Shown one piece after another: positions 12,053 to 24,570 of a DNA stretch of 64,000 nucleotides. A model generated the notes under the pieces. That model saw only the letters and a program-made list of their open reading frames with translations, did not search any database and was not told the origin of the DNA. A program made the translations under genes and the position numbers. The stretch covers positions 77,181,121 to 77,245,120 of the forward strand of contig NC_071353.1 in the NCBI RefSeq assembly GCF_943734655.1, written 5' to 3'. Position 1 is the stretch's first letter. Each line of letters opens with the position of its first letter. This stretch comes from Sabethes cyaneus (lineage: Eukaryota > Arthropoda > Insecta > Diptera > Culicidae).

Positions 12053-13642
12053 AACCTATATGGATTTTTGTGCTTATCGTAAAAACACTAAACATCGGAA
12101 TAAACAAGACATAACTTTTATACACCATTTCATTATGTTGTAAGAACTATAAGTGTTGTGTCTTGTTTACTACAATTGCTTATAATATTTGAAATATATT
12201 TTGTATGTTACCGTATTGGTTTCGCTAATATTAAGTCGTTTATCACTAATGTTATGAAAAGAGTTGGGATAAATCCATTTGATCGAATGTGAACAAGTTG
12301 CCATGCTCAATATTATATCAATCCCCAATATGAGCAAACATACACGTAGCCAAAATTATCAAATATAAACTACACTGTACGAATTTTATTCTATCATAAT
12401 TTTGCTGGTTTTCACATGGCAAGATACCGAAGTCGAGCCAATTTTGCTATCCATTATTATCCATTTGATGCAATCGCAAATCCCAAGGCCAAATGATTCT
12501 ATAAAAACAAGAACGGGAACCACCCTTCAACAAGTCGAAATAGAGTGTAATGTGTGGGCAGCAAATAGCAGCCGCATGAGCAGAAGCCTAAACCCTAGGA
12601 TTTAAACCCTACGTTTGGGGCTAAACATTTTATCCTATCGAGGAAAGCGGAAAACAAATACTCTTATTCTGTCGTGTTTCAGCCGAGAGTAGAGTAAATT
12701 ATCAAACCTTTCCAGGGATAAGCTAAACGAGATAAAGAAGTCTACGTTTTCAACAAAAAGAATATATTAGCAATAAATTAAAAGGTAAAGGTTCTATTGC
12801 ATTTCACAGCTAGGCCAATGTACACCTGACCCTCGCCATTGACATCGTAAGGTTATTATTTGAGAGTTGAAGTTTACGTTTAACAGATGATAACAGGTTC
12901 AAACGAGGAATTAACCAAATTATTATTATGCTTGCCTGAACGTTTTTTAATCGCCAAACTATTCTTGTTGAAAACGGTTATTGAAGTTGTTGAAAACGGT
13001 TTTAGAAAATTGAGTTGCGCCATGCAAATTATTAATTAGTTTATAGTAATTACCAGCGTGATTGTCATTTTAATAAATAATTGGTTTGGCTGGTGTTGCA
13101 AAATGTTTTAGATAAAATGTATTCTTTACGAATTACACTCCTACTGCTGTATCAAAATCAAAATTCAAGTATTTTCAATTAATTTTACTTCCTTTTATCT
13201 TCCGGAGCGCGTGCAATATTTTTTACCACACAAAGCTGCTTCATCCTTTCTCCATTTTGCTAAAAATAATTTGCTTTTCCTGCCGGATAATGTACCAACG
13301 GTACGGATTTAATATTCTATTCTAGCATTCAGATCTAAGGGCAAAATGAAAACGTTACCATTTCCATCCTAAAGCTGGACGGGAAAGCAACTCATGTTTA
13401 TTCAGCACTAGCGACTGCGCCCCACGGGGGGCTTTCTTTTGGCCTCGAATTTCCACTAGTCGAAGAAAATGGGTGTTTCACAAACAGGTTAATTAAAGTT
13501 AATTACTAATGGAACATTGAAATTAATAATAGGTAATATCAAACGATATTGCTAATTGCTGTAAAAATTCCTTGTAAGCTTCAAGATTAGTTTTGAATAG
13601 GGGCGAAAAATCAATGTAAATTATATAAGTATCTATTTTTAC
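12053..13642. other. No recognised feature
   Basis: AT-rich sequence without a convincing ORF, TIR pair or repeat match elsewhere in the window. Confidence 0.4.
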
Positions 13643-14170
13643 CTTTGTTATACTATATAACAAAGGTTTAGAAATTGATCAAAAAACACAAAATTGATCC
13701 GATGCCCGCAGGGCCGAATCACATATACCAATCGATAGGGTTCGATGAACTGAGCAATGTCTGTATGTGTGTGTATGTGTGTGACGCTTATTTTCTATCA
13801 CCTGTTTCTCGGAGATGCCAATCTCCGACTTGATCCGACGTAATCCGACTTTTCGTTCAAAAGTTATGAGTAAAAATATAAAAATTACGAGACACGATTT
13901 CTTCCGGAACCACATGACCGATTTCAACGATCTTAGTACCAAATGAAAGCTCTTGTTAACGCAAAATTTTTCAGAAAGTTTTATTAAAAACAAACAAGCA
14001 GCTTAAAAGTTATACTTAAAAAACCTGTTTAGACAAGGTAATAATTATCGCCTGTTTCTCAGCCAAACCGATTTATGCTCCATTAGTCTCATTGGAAAGG
14101 TAAATAGCCTAAAAGATCACTATTAATTTGTTTTTTGTTTGGAGTTATGACCAATCGTATACAACACATT
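13643..14170. repeat. Copy of the W-type dispersed repeat
   Basis: It begins TATAACAAAGGTTTAGAAAT, includes a short GTATGTGTGTG tract (13760-13785), and then matches the first few hundred bases of the window (words such as TTTCAACGATCTTAGTACC and AATTATCGCCTGTTTCTCAG). It appears to be the less truncated 5' form of that family. Confidence 0.6.
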
Positions 14171-16018
14171 TATATTTTTGTTCAGACAAAATAAAGAGGC
14201 TAGCAGAATTATTACAAATTTTGTAATAATATTGTTATAGAGCAACTCTAGCTCAACTGACAAAACGGTTTGTCTCGACTATTTCTGATTGCAATGAAAT
14301 TTTGCTAATATGTTGGAACCAAACACGGATTCATTTTCCTTGAAACATATTTTTCGTCAAGAGTAGCTATTAAAAAGGGCGTATTTACAATACAATTTTT
14401 TTTTCAAAAAAATCCGAAAAAATCTCGAAAACTACTTATTTTATGAAAATGACATCAAAGGAAAAGTTGTAGTAAATTAAATGTATTTTCAGAAAAAAAT
14501 GTACTAAAACAAATAACTTTGCAAATAGGGTTCAGGATGGCTTGGTTTACGGCGGGTCTTCGTCTACTTTTCCGACATAGGCACGAAAAATAAGCATTAT
14601 AACTAACTTTGAGGTGAATTACATTCATACTAATGTTTGGCATCAATATTTATGTACAGTTCCCTCACGATTATGGACCATTTAAGCAGAAGTATGAGTT
14701 TAAAACAATCAATTCTAGCGCATACTATTGTTTAAAAGCAGTTCATAAATGTTTTTAGTTACAGAATTATATAATCTTTTAGTTAATTCAGTTATTAAAC
14801 CCATTTAGTAGAAGCTTTCCACGGAAATTAAGTTTAAATTATGACTCATCAAATGCACAATTATGGATTACTTTTGGAAGCGGTCACAATTATGAAACAA
14901 TTTCCATCATATTATGGATCAAAATAAAAACACACTTTTTACAGCGAATTCACTTAATGAACTTTATACAAACCATGTAATAACATAAAAATAACATGTT
15001 TCAATCGTATGAAAGATCTTCTTTGGCTTTTAGTCTGTCTTTAAATGTCTGCCGATTTTCTTTGGAAACACCTGCCGACCAGCCTTTAAGAATGCTTTCC
15101 GCGATTTCACGACTGATTTTTTGTCCTGGAAATCAGAGGCCCACCAGCTGCGTTCGTTCCGAAAAGACTAGTATAGGATGAAGTTTTCTTTTCCCAAATT
15201 GTTACTAACGATGTAGGTACAGTGGACTCTCGGAACAGTTAATTGATTGGGGATTGGATCGATTAATTTTTCCGAAATATTAATTTTTCTGAGTAGTCTT
15301 AAAAATCGTTGAAAATGCCAAATACAAAGCGAAAAATAGATTTTCGGATTTAGGAAACACATCCTAATGCATGTGGAAGGTGCAATGAATCGAAATATGT
15401 AGCCCTAGATCTTTATAAAATAATACTAGTTCTTTTCAGTGAGTTTAAAATAGTTATACTAGTTAGATTTTGTTCTTTCGTAATCTACGTTTTAATAATG
15501 CTCGAGCATATTTTCTGTTCCATCTTTTGCATTCAAATGCACGGCTTTGATTTTTGAAATTTCAAAAGCTTTTTGTGCTCATAATAAAAGTTATGGTGAC
15601 GAAAATATATTCAATGTGTTGAGATAGGTAGAAAAAATGAAATAAGAATAGTTTAATGAAAATAACTATTATTTTGAAAATAAAAACTACTTCCGAAATC
15701 CGTCAAATGAATGACGCGTGTTTAAACCTTAAATTCAATCGGCGTTTGCACTTTTCCAGCATGTTATCAAAAATCCTGTAGTAACTATGTGCCCATATCA
15801 AACTATAGTTACAACTATCCGGTGCAAGAGTTTAATTTAACCTTCCTAATGCATTAGAAAAAAGTTACATATTATGCATTGGGGTCGAAAACGACCCAAG
15901 TTTTGAAATTGCTCTCATTCATCCATTTTCAATCCAAATTTCGTTTTCTTTGCCTCGTTTGAAAGGTATGGCCAAAAACTGGCACTCAAGGTATGTTAGG
16001 GAATATTTGTTGACTAAT
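14171..16018. other. Repeat debris, no gene
   Basis: 14654 starts TACAGTTCCCTCACGATTAT and 15220 starts TACAGTGGACTCTCGGAAC. Both look like single ends of TA-type elements, but I find no matching opposite ends. A palindromic GGGTCGAAAACGACCC lies at about 15882-15897. Nothing else is assignable. Confidence 0.35.
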
Positions 16019-16760
16019 GGCCACTTCTGCGTCGGTTCCGGAACACCCACTACCAGGTCCGGGGGACATTTGTATACTTAGAGATAATTCATTTTGCGGC
16101 ACATCAAATCAGTTTGGCTTGATAAAATAAGACTAATTGAAGTACAATGGGAACATTTTGGACCCAAATGGCCACTTCACCATCGGTTTCGGAACACCCG
16201 GTTTTAGGGGACAATTTTGAATTTTGGGATGATTTATCTTGCGACACGCCGAATTACATCAGCTTGATAACATAAGACTATTGAAAATATAATAAAGACA
16301 TTTTGAAAGCAAATGGCCATATCAGCATTTGATCCCGGTACATCCGGTACCCGGTTTTCGGGGACATTTTTGGTTTTTGAGATAACTCATCTTGCGACAC
16401 ATCAAATCACATTGGCTTGATCAAATAAAACTGATGGAAGTGAAATAAGGTCATTTAGAAGCCAAATGACCACTTTACCATCGGTTTTGGAACATCCGGT
16501 AACTGATTCCGAGGCATTTTTGAATTTTGAAATAATTCATCTTGCGGCACATCAAATCACAACGCCTTGATCAAATTAGACAGTTACAAGAGCTATGGGT
16601 ACAATTTGAAGACAAATGGCCATTTCATCATCGGTTCCGGAACATCAGATGCACGGTTTATGAGAACATTCTCGGATAAGATCATGCGGCACATCAAATC
16701 ACATTGGCTTGATAAAATAACACTAATGGAAGTTCAATGAAAACATTTTCACATGTCATC
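16019..16760 (+). repeat. Tandem array, about 150 bp units, five copies
   Basis: Units start with a GGCCACTTC-type word at 16019, 16170, 16315, 16468 and 16618. Each contains ATCGGTTCCGGAACA-like, GGGGACATTTT-like and CTTGCGGCACATCAAATCAC-like blocks in the same order, then TTGGCTTGATAAAATAA. The units have diverged, so this is an old minisatellite. Confidence 0.85.
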
Positions 16761-16799
16761 ATGTCACATAAACTTTTTTCTTATGTCGTTCTCAAGTTA

Positions 16800-16965
16800 T
16801 TGCAAATGTAAAATCTAAATAATACGTATTAGAGTAACTCTCCGCGAAGTATCCGAGATGTATCGATCTTCACGGATTTGGACCAAATTTAGCAGATTTT
16901 TCATTTCAAGTCAGAATGTAAAAATCCTAAATTTGGTGCCGGTTTTGGTCCTTCCCACGATTAAT
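16800..16965. repeat. Dispersed repeat, inverted relative to 1905-2095
   Basis: Shares CTTCACGGATTTGGACCAAA and TAAATTTGGTGCCGG with the complement of the copy near the left end. Confidence 0.55.
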
Positions 16966-17368
16966 GCAAGCAATAACTAGCAACATGTCGCATTCTATAT
17001 GCATTTCACATGTTGCTAAAAATTGTCTAATCTAAAACATACTCGATGCAGTAACGCGCCGCTCCTGTCAAGTCACGTTTTGGAACTGAAATCTAAAAAG
17101 GAATCTTATCTCTTATATTCTCGGTTTATGTTTTGTTTACAAAGTTACATAGTGCCAAAGTCATAGTACAAAGTCACATAGTTTCTTTTACGCATCATTT
17201 CAATAATTAAGTTCGTAGTTGTTTTTAATCGTTTTTGTGGTCGGTCCTGCCAAAATGAGCAGAGAAGTCTATAGACACGAAAGCTAAAATATACGCGTAA
17301 GACTCATTGCAAAAAAAAATCTTGACGTCCTTATTTTCTTATATATTTAATGGTAAAGAAGACGCACC

Positions 17369-17555
17369 AGTAGTAGTGGTAGTACCAGTAGTGGTGGAAA
17401 CTTGGATTATTCCATTATTTTTGCAGATTTTGGTACAAGTTTGATAAGCATCGAACGTAACAGTATTATTTGATAAGTATCCAACTTGTACCAAAATCTG
17501 CAAAAATAATGGAATAATTCGAGTTTCCACCAATACTGGTACTATCACCACTATG
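17369..17555. repeat. Long hairpin, about 78 bp arms
   Basis: Arm 17369-17446 pairs with 17479-17555 with few mismatches (core CCATTATTTTTGCAGATTTT and its complement) around a 32-base loop. It could be a small snap-back MITE. A transcript would fold into a precursor-like hairpin. Confidence 0.75.
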
Positions 17556-17721
17556 CAACATTCTTAAAGTGGTGCAACACTGATAAAACGGATTCGATTT
17601 CTTCTTCTTGATCATGGCTTTGGACCGAATGCTTTTTATCTATTCGAAGCTATTTAAATTTAAAGCTATCAGCCAAATCATATAAGCATTTAATCTTCCT
17701 TAATTCAATAGTAGTTCTGGT

Positions 17722-17790
17722 ATAGAGGTTAGGACGGTTGCATTCTGTGCGATATGACGTGAGTTCAATCCCGGTTGAAGGAGGGACAAT
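17722..17790 (+). repeat. tRNA-like segment (SINE head or tRNA pseudogene)
   Basis: TAGAGGTTAGGACGG resembles an A box and GAGTTCAATCCCGG a B box at tRNA-like spacing. The remaining stems are poor. I see no SINE tail. Confidence 0.35.
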
Positions 17791-17924
17791 TTTTGAAAAT
17801 GTGTGAAAGCTTTTTTTCTGTGCTATTTGTGAATGTTTTCGAAAATAGTTGTACTATTTTTGACAATTTCATCGAAATAAAATGTCGAGATAGCAGATAA
17901 AGGCAAAAAAGTTTTTATTATATT

Positions 17925-18150
17925 TTAACAAAATTATAACAAAACCTGTTAGAAATTTTACAGCAAATTTTGATATTATTTTATTCTAAACATAACTAAT
18001 TTTGTTATATTTTTTGCTACAGCTGCTTAGAAGTTCTGACAGAATTTTTGATATTTTAACTACTTACGAGACTAAGATTATAACAAATCATGTTAGAAAA
18101 ACCGTCGTAACAGAATATCATGATTTGTTATAATTTTGTTATGTTTGTCT
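17925..18150. repeat. TTATAACA-rich dispersed repeat, copy 1
   Basis: Shares TTTTAACTACTTACGAGACT-like sequence and repeated TTATAACAAA words with 21830-22170 in the same orientation. It may be the outer part of one large element whose middle holds 18222-21786. Confidence 0.4.
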
Positions 18151-18221
18151 AATCGGGATATCAAGACATATGAAAATATTATTTGGCATTTATTTCCAAA
18201 TGCACATTATGATAACCTGCA

Positions 18222-18660
18222 GCCGAATTCCGGTGCTTCAAGAAAATTTCCGAAAAATCTCTTAACGAAAAGAAATTCTTAGAATCTCTTTCTCTACCAA
18301 TAATTCTCTTTTCTTTTTACCGTATTCCGAGCATCTAAAGAGAAAGAAAATTATGATGTCTGCGGAAAGAGAAAATGCAGTTTTTTCTATTCTCCGCTAG
18401 ATGGCTTCGAGAGCTTTTTTTAACTTCTCCCCAATATGCGTTGAAAAAATCATCCAACTTACTTTTTTATAGCTTTTGAATTCATTTATAATAACCAAAA
18501 TGTTTCATAACATATTGTACTGCCGCCAAATTTCGAACAAAAAACTTACGAAGAGATTTTTTAAATTTTCTTATTTTGGAATTCCGGTGAAATGCCTTAA
18601 GAAAACTCGTTGACGTTTAAAAAAGAAAAAGAGATTTTTAATCTCTTCAAGATTTTTCGG
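18222..18660. repeat. Left copy of a GAATTCCGG/GAGATTTTTAATCTC repeat
   Basis: Starts CAGCCGAATTCCGG. The 18550-18659 block (TTTTCTTATTTTGGAATTCC, GACGTTTAAAAAAG, AAGAGATTTTTAATCTCTTC) is inverted at 21650-21740, and the right end at 21768-21786 reads CCGGAATTCGGCTG. Together they may be the two ends of one 3.5 kb composite into which the pogo-like element inserted. Confidence 0.45.
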
Positions 18661-18732
18661 GTCTGAGAAACCGAAGAAAATTTTTACTTACATTGAAAAT
18701 GTATCAAATCTATATAAAGCAATAAAAATGTA

Positions 18733-20079
18733 GGGGGATTAGGGGCATAATGAGCACACGGGGCGAAATGGGCACCCCTCTTTTCTACGAAAGTACGCAT
18801 TTTGTAACATCATGCGACATGCGAAACACTGCTGTAGGTACTACAGTATCAATTTATCAAAAAATGAGTGATCTATACTTTTAAAACACGGAGTTATATT
18901 AAAAAACTTAACTAGGTTCTCAGACGCTGAAAAAATTATAATTTTGGTGCACTACCAAATAAGCTTTCACGATCATTTAAATATCTTAATCTATAAAGTG
19001 CACACTACAACATGATGTATACATTGTATCTCAAATTTCATCTTCATTGAAGTTTTGATTTTATACTATAATTGGTGTAAAAACCCATTTTTACTTTAAC
19101 TACTTGACTGGGGCGAAATGGGCACCCTTAGGTGGGGTGAAACGAGCACTACGTCGCATTGACTAACCTGTCAGTTTCTTTGTTTATCGCATCAATGCTT
19201 GTTTACAGTGATGGTATGAATATGCCAAGGGAATCTGGAAGACATAATTGGTCAAAAAAGGCCTTGCTAGCGGCCTTGACCACTATAAGGCGAGACGGAA
19301 TATCCACAAAACAAGTCGCCAAGTACCACGTCCACGGCATTCTGCAGCAAACGTTAGCTCGGTATGTGGGGCCAATTTCGCAGGCAATTTCGGGGCAGGA
19401 GGTGGACCAAATTGATTCCTTCAAAACTGTGTTCGTTTCTGCTGCAGAACAAGAGCTGGTGGTCCATATTTTGTATATTATTTCGATGCTACGGTATTAC
19501 TACCCATGAAATCAGAACCCTCGTATACCACCTGATAGAGAAAAACGCAAAAGCATATGTCTTCAACACTAAAACACAACTATCTTAAGCGTCATCAGAA
19601 ACATTCCTTGTGTGCTCCAGAGGCAACCTCCGCGGCTCAATTGGTTTTAAGCGGCTAGCGGTCAACAGTTTTTTCGACGTTTTTACACTTTCATGTTTGT
19701 GTATGTATGGGTGTGTATGTGTATATGTGTATGTATGTGTGTATGTATGTGTATATGCATGTGTGTGAGTGTGTATGTGTATGCGTGTGTGGTTGTTGTA
19801 CTTATGTACACCCTTCAAGCATGTGTTTATAAGGGTGCTCATTATGCCCCAGGGGGTGCTCATTGTGCCCCACACACTAACCGATTTTTAGTTTTTGAAG
19901 CATGAATTTAAATTGCAATTTTCGTCATCATGTCAATTATTTTTCAATTTGTTAACAGTATGTCTTTGATTATCGATAGTGAATGTATGTTTTGCAATGA
20001 CGACACTTTAAAAAATCAGTCATTTTGGGTGTTTAAATCAGCCAACAAGTTAGGGTGCTCATTATGCCCCTAATGCCCC
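18733..20079 (+). mobile_element. Pogo-like TA-flanked DNA transposon, internally degraded
   Basis: TA flanks both ends (18731-18732 and 20080-20081). The terminal repeats are GGGGGATTAGGGGCATAATG and, in complement at the right, GGGGCATTAGGGGCATAATG. The motif recurs inside as GGGGCGAAATGGGCACCC (about 18770 and 19110) and GGTGCTCATTATGCCCC and GGTGCTCATTGTGCCCC (about 19840-19875). A transposase remnant lies in the middle, and a GT-rich low-complexity tract at 19690-19790. Confidence 0.75.
19159..19588 (+). pseudogene. Pogo-like transposase N-terminal remnant
   Basis: The first frame (19159-19509) encodes a psq-type helix-turn-helix: RHNWSKKALLAALTTIRRDG, ISTKQVAKYHVHGI, QQTLARYVG. It continues to AAEQELVVHIL. 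After a frameshift near 19480-19500 the homology continues as CYGITTHEIRTLVYHLIEKN and ends at 19588. In pogo/Tigger-type transposases this region binds the terminal repeats. The catalytic DDE part is absent, so the element cannot move itself. The family call rests on the motif pattern and the TA target. Confidence 0.6.
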
Positions 20080-20081
20080 TA

Positions 20082-21640
20082 TGCTCCGAGTAATGGAGAT
20101 AGCAATTTTATTATATTTTTATTGTCATTTTGATGCAAAAAGAGATATAATCATCACACAGCGGTTTAGATATCTAAACCGTGCATAGCGTGCAAACACA
20201 AACACCTAATTTTCGGAGGTGTCTTTGGTGATGTTTATTAGTTAAAAATAGTCTATCTTTCTGAAAGCTAGTTGTGTATCCACCTATTAGGGTAATGTAA
20301 GTTTCGTTTTTGTTTTTAATGCATGCAAAGTGGCTTACTTTAGTATGGCGTCACAAAGTTGTAGAACATATTTTAAATATCCGTTTTCGGTGCTTTCAAA
20401 CGTTCTTAATATGCTGAAATATATATTTTATAAGAAAGCCTGTTATCGTTAAAATGTATATTAGACAAATTATAACATATTACAAAACACACATTTCAAT
20501 AAATAATCGCTCGTATTTTTAAACAGTTTATAAGATTACACCAACCGCAATCAATTATAGGGGTATTGTATTCAACAAAGTTTATAACTTTGGCATGTTT
20601 TGCAACTTTGTGAAGACTTTGTGTACAAATGTTCAAATGGTCTATTTTTTATGTAATATATGTTGAAAATCAGTGATTCATTACCACCATCTAGCGAGGT
20701 TATTGCCACAATTTATCAACGCTATCGATAATAGCTTTACATCGATAATAGTGTTCGACATCAGAACGTAAATTGAAGTACGGGTTCCAGTCCGGAACCG
20801 GAACAGAGCCAAATTGGACCGGAATAAAGTCGGACTAAAAAAGTTCGTTCCGATTTTTAACCGGACCAATTCTCGTTCCGATGTTGATTCGATAATACTG
20901 CAACGCTTTAGCATTAACTATAAATATTGTGACTATGTGAAAAACTTATCATTTTGGTAATAAGATTATTTTATATCCTTAGTTTATTGTTGTTAAATAT
21001 TAAATTGCTACTATTTAAAAAAACGAAAAAATTGACACTTATTGCTATCCATTTTTACCGTGATTTCCCGTTACAGAAAAATAGTGATTGATGCATTATC
21101 TACAAACGATTGCTTATTACTTGCAGCGTAACAAAAACTAGATTATTATCACCCTAAAGGGTGGATATGTATAACGCCCACAGACAGACTATTTTTGATT
21201 AATAAACTACTCCAAAGATCACTGACTATCACTGACGAACTGACATGGCATAGAAGAAAATGCTTTAAAAACTATCGTACTACACTTTTTGCCTGCACAC
21301 TGCCTCTGTTATGCATGTTACGGAGTAACTTTTACTAGTATGGTTTTATACCGTAAGGTTTTTACATATGTATGGTTTCCTACTAAAAACTCGAGTGCCG
21401 CGGTGTGGCCATGTCGCGAAACATGCTTTTGAAAAATGAGTAGTTCTTGAATAGACGATGAAATTAACACGAGTGTCTCGTCTATTTGTCTGCGGTAATA
21501 TCTTCTTTTAAAATTAAAATCTCGATTAAAATGTGATAAAATCGCTGTCTTCATTACTCTAAGTATAAATTTTTATTGTTTTACAATAGATTTAAAACAT
21601 ACTTAATGCAAGTAAAAAAATGATTCTAATTCTCTTACAC
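20082..21640. repeat. Old repeats, no gene
   Basis: 20275-20400 resembles 740-900 and the complement of 61940-62080 (TATCCACCTATTAGGG, then GTCACAAAGTTGTAGAACAT-type sequence). 20775-20890 is a short-period CCGGA/TCCGG island. The rest is unassigned. Confidence 0.45.
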
Positions 21641-22170
21641 GAAAAATTTCGAAGAGATTAAAAATCTCTTTTCCTTTTTTAAACGTCAAAGATTCTCTTA
21701 AAGCTTTTTGCCGGAATTCCAAAATAAGAAAATTCTAAAAATCTCTTCAAAAATTTCTTTTCTTTTACGTCCGGAATTCGGCTGCTGATCATTTGATTCA
21801 AACAAAAATATTACAGAATTGTAGCTCCAGTTGATATTTCTATCAAAGTGTGTTATAAATGTGATAGCAAAATTTGCGACACAGGAAATGTTTTAACAAG
21901 AATCTATCTCGTTCTGCTACTTATAACACGGTTTGTTACATTTTGGTTATAAAGCAAGGCAGAATGCTGGTTTTTCTAACTTATCATGAAATAATCTTGA
22001 TCAAATTATATCATAATTTGATATAATTGTGATATGCCTAGCACGGATTTTGTTACAATTTTTGTTATTTTAACTACTAACGAGACCAAGTTTATAACAA
22101 AACGCAAATGAGATTTTGTTATAAAAAAAACTTGTTATTTAGAACCCATCCATAAATTTGTTGTGTTCAT
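21641..22170. repeat. Right copies of the GAATTCCGG and TTATAACA repeats
   Basis: 21650-21786 is the inverted partner of 18222-18660. 21830-22170 is a direct copy of the 17925-18150 family. The nesting order is unresolved. Confidence 0.45.
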
Positions 22171-24288
22171 TTGATTGGGAACTTATCGCTTTGAAAACTA
22201 AACATGAAATAGATTACATTTACTGTGAAAAATGTTGATATATCTAAGTAGTTAAGAGAATATTTATTGGCACACTTTGTAATTGTGTGTGATAAGCTCT
22301 ATGAGGTATCGTACAACAGTGCTAATCGAAATTTGCATTTAGGTATATATTTATATTCATTCAGCAATACTATTTTTTATACTAAAAAATTGATATTTTT
22401 ATTATATTTTTATATATTTATATTTTTAAGTGCTTGTAATCTTGCACATAGAAAAGCCGATTATTTAAAAAACGTTGTAGTGAGGCTCTATATGACGATG
22501 GCTTACTATAAGGTTTACTAGCATAGAGCCACTTTCCAAACTTTGAACATGTCATAAAAATGTAATTTTCGTCGTGCTTTGCATATAAATTTACAAATTA
22601 TTCACATACTAAGTAACGCAGAAATTATTTCGGTCGGGATATTCATTGTACAAACTGGTAAAAATATTACCGATACATTCAATCTTGGGTAGAAAAACTA
22701 CACCCAAAGGTGGCATTTCATGAGAATCCCCTATCATGTTTGCATCTTTTGTTGTTGGTAACGTGTATTGCCAGTTTGCTGCTGGAAAAAGTTCTTTTAC
22801 AACTGACCCGTTTCCTTGTTCTTCCACTGTAGATTTGGATGTCGTTAACCCTTAATCAAAAGGATGGAAATGGATACCGCTCTCATGCAGTGCGGTTCAA
22901 TTTCAGGTTTCCCTTCAATTACGTTTTCTTTCTTCCTTTGCATAAGTGTGCTTCAAGGAACCATAAAATGTAGACATCGTCAAAAACACAATCACTGTTT
23001 CCCCTTAGAGAATATCAGTACAAGGTTTACGTAACGTAGGTGGTAACCAAATTGTTTTATAGCATATGTAAGCTAGGTTTTGGCAGAATAATAGCTCAAT
23101 CTGAGCTTTACCATTTCCAACACTTAAGGCTTGATTCTTTGTTTTTTTGTCTAGTGCATACTCAACTACCTATTTGGAAAAATACATTTTCTATCACGAT
23201 GAATGTTTTTCGAGTCGATTTGAACCGTATGTCTTTTTATCTTATCTGACATAGAACCCAGAGTTTGATAGTATGACACCCAGACTGCTCGGTTTCTACG
23301 AGTTGGAAGTAAACACATCATAATCAATAATCTCCAAATATTCAAAGTCAAATAAAAGCGACAGAAAACGTTGATATGTATTTCAAAACTATGAATTCTA
23401 AGCAGTAGCATTTTATGGAAGTTTTACGCCAGTGTGATTTAAATGTCTGTACAAACATCAATAACGATCACCGGGGAACCAGTTATTAGCACCATTCATG
23501 AATAGCTAGGCAGTGATAATTGATCGAAGTAATCAATCGAAACATATTTGTTTACGGTGAACACGCGATTACCCAATTATTTTTGCCTTTATACAACGTA
23601 ACATAAATGTACAGGAATTTCTGTAAAAACCAAATTTCGAAAGGAGTTCCAGCAGGCCGAGTGTTAGGTACCATTCGACTCAGTTCGGCAAACTAAGCAT
23701 TTTCTGTGTGTATGTGTGATATGCATGTATGTATGTATACAAGTGTAACGATATTTTATTCTCTCGTAGGTTCCTTAACCGATTTGAATGAAATCAATTG
23801 CAAATAAACTAGCAGCATTTCCAATTCTTAACTTCACTTAACTTTACTTCAAACTCGATAATGAATGGAACGATTTGCACAGAATCAGCACGAATTTACA
23901 ATATATATTTGCACACTTGCAAAACAAATGATTCCTAACGCGATCAAACCAATAAGGAGTGTTTCAACTAGAGTAGGGCGGGGCATAAGTGCGATGTTTG
24001 AAGTTGTCTTCAATTTCGTGAGATTTAAAGAACCACAACAATTAAGTACATTTTATATTGATGCAACCGCTCAAAGACTAATGATATTCAGCTATCAATC
24101 ATCTCAAAGAATAGCGTTATTCAAAATAAATTCATCATTTTTCAGAACAGGCTCTGACTCGCCCTTTTGTCCCACTACTAGCGGGGTAAAAGAGCGTTTT
24201 CCACAAGGCAAAAGATCGAAGTTTGAATTTATGAAATTAGTGCACTAGTAGCTAGCAAAATCGTAATCTGCAATAAGAATTGGAAAGG
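22171..24288. other. No gene recognised
   Basis: Several short open frames exist but none resembles a known family. 23695-23740 is a TGTGTATG-rich low-complexity tract following CGACTCAGTTCGGCAAACTA, a phrase typical of a dispersed repeat. Confidence 0.4.
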
Positions 24289-24296
24289 AATATTCT

Positions 24297-24562
24297 CATT
24301 GGCGCAACTAGGGGGGGGGGGGCTAAGCTCCCCCCCTGGAAGATATTTAGCCCCCCCTTGGAAAATTAAGCTGGATTTTTAAATTTAAGAAAAAGCTATA
24401 GTTAGATAACTTTACATAATAAAAACTTGAGAGTAATTTTTATATGCATCACAACTTAAAGTTCCTGTGCATCAATGTACATTTAATTTTAATATTCCAA
24501 GGAAATAAAATGTTCGATTAGGCTATAGCCCCCCCTAGAAATGAGTGCTAGTTCCGCCAATG
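24297..24562. mobile_element. hAT-type MITE, 266 bp
   Basis: Perfect 8 bp target-site duplication AATATTCT (24289-24296 and 24563-24570). The terminal repeats are CATTGGCGCAACTAG and, in complement, CATTGGCGGAACTAG. The interior contains a run of G followed by C-rich words (GGGGGGGCTAAGCTCCCCCC). An 8 bp duplication indicates the hAT superfamily. There is no coding capacity. Confidence 0.75.
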
Positions 24563-24570
24563 AATATTCT

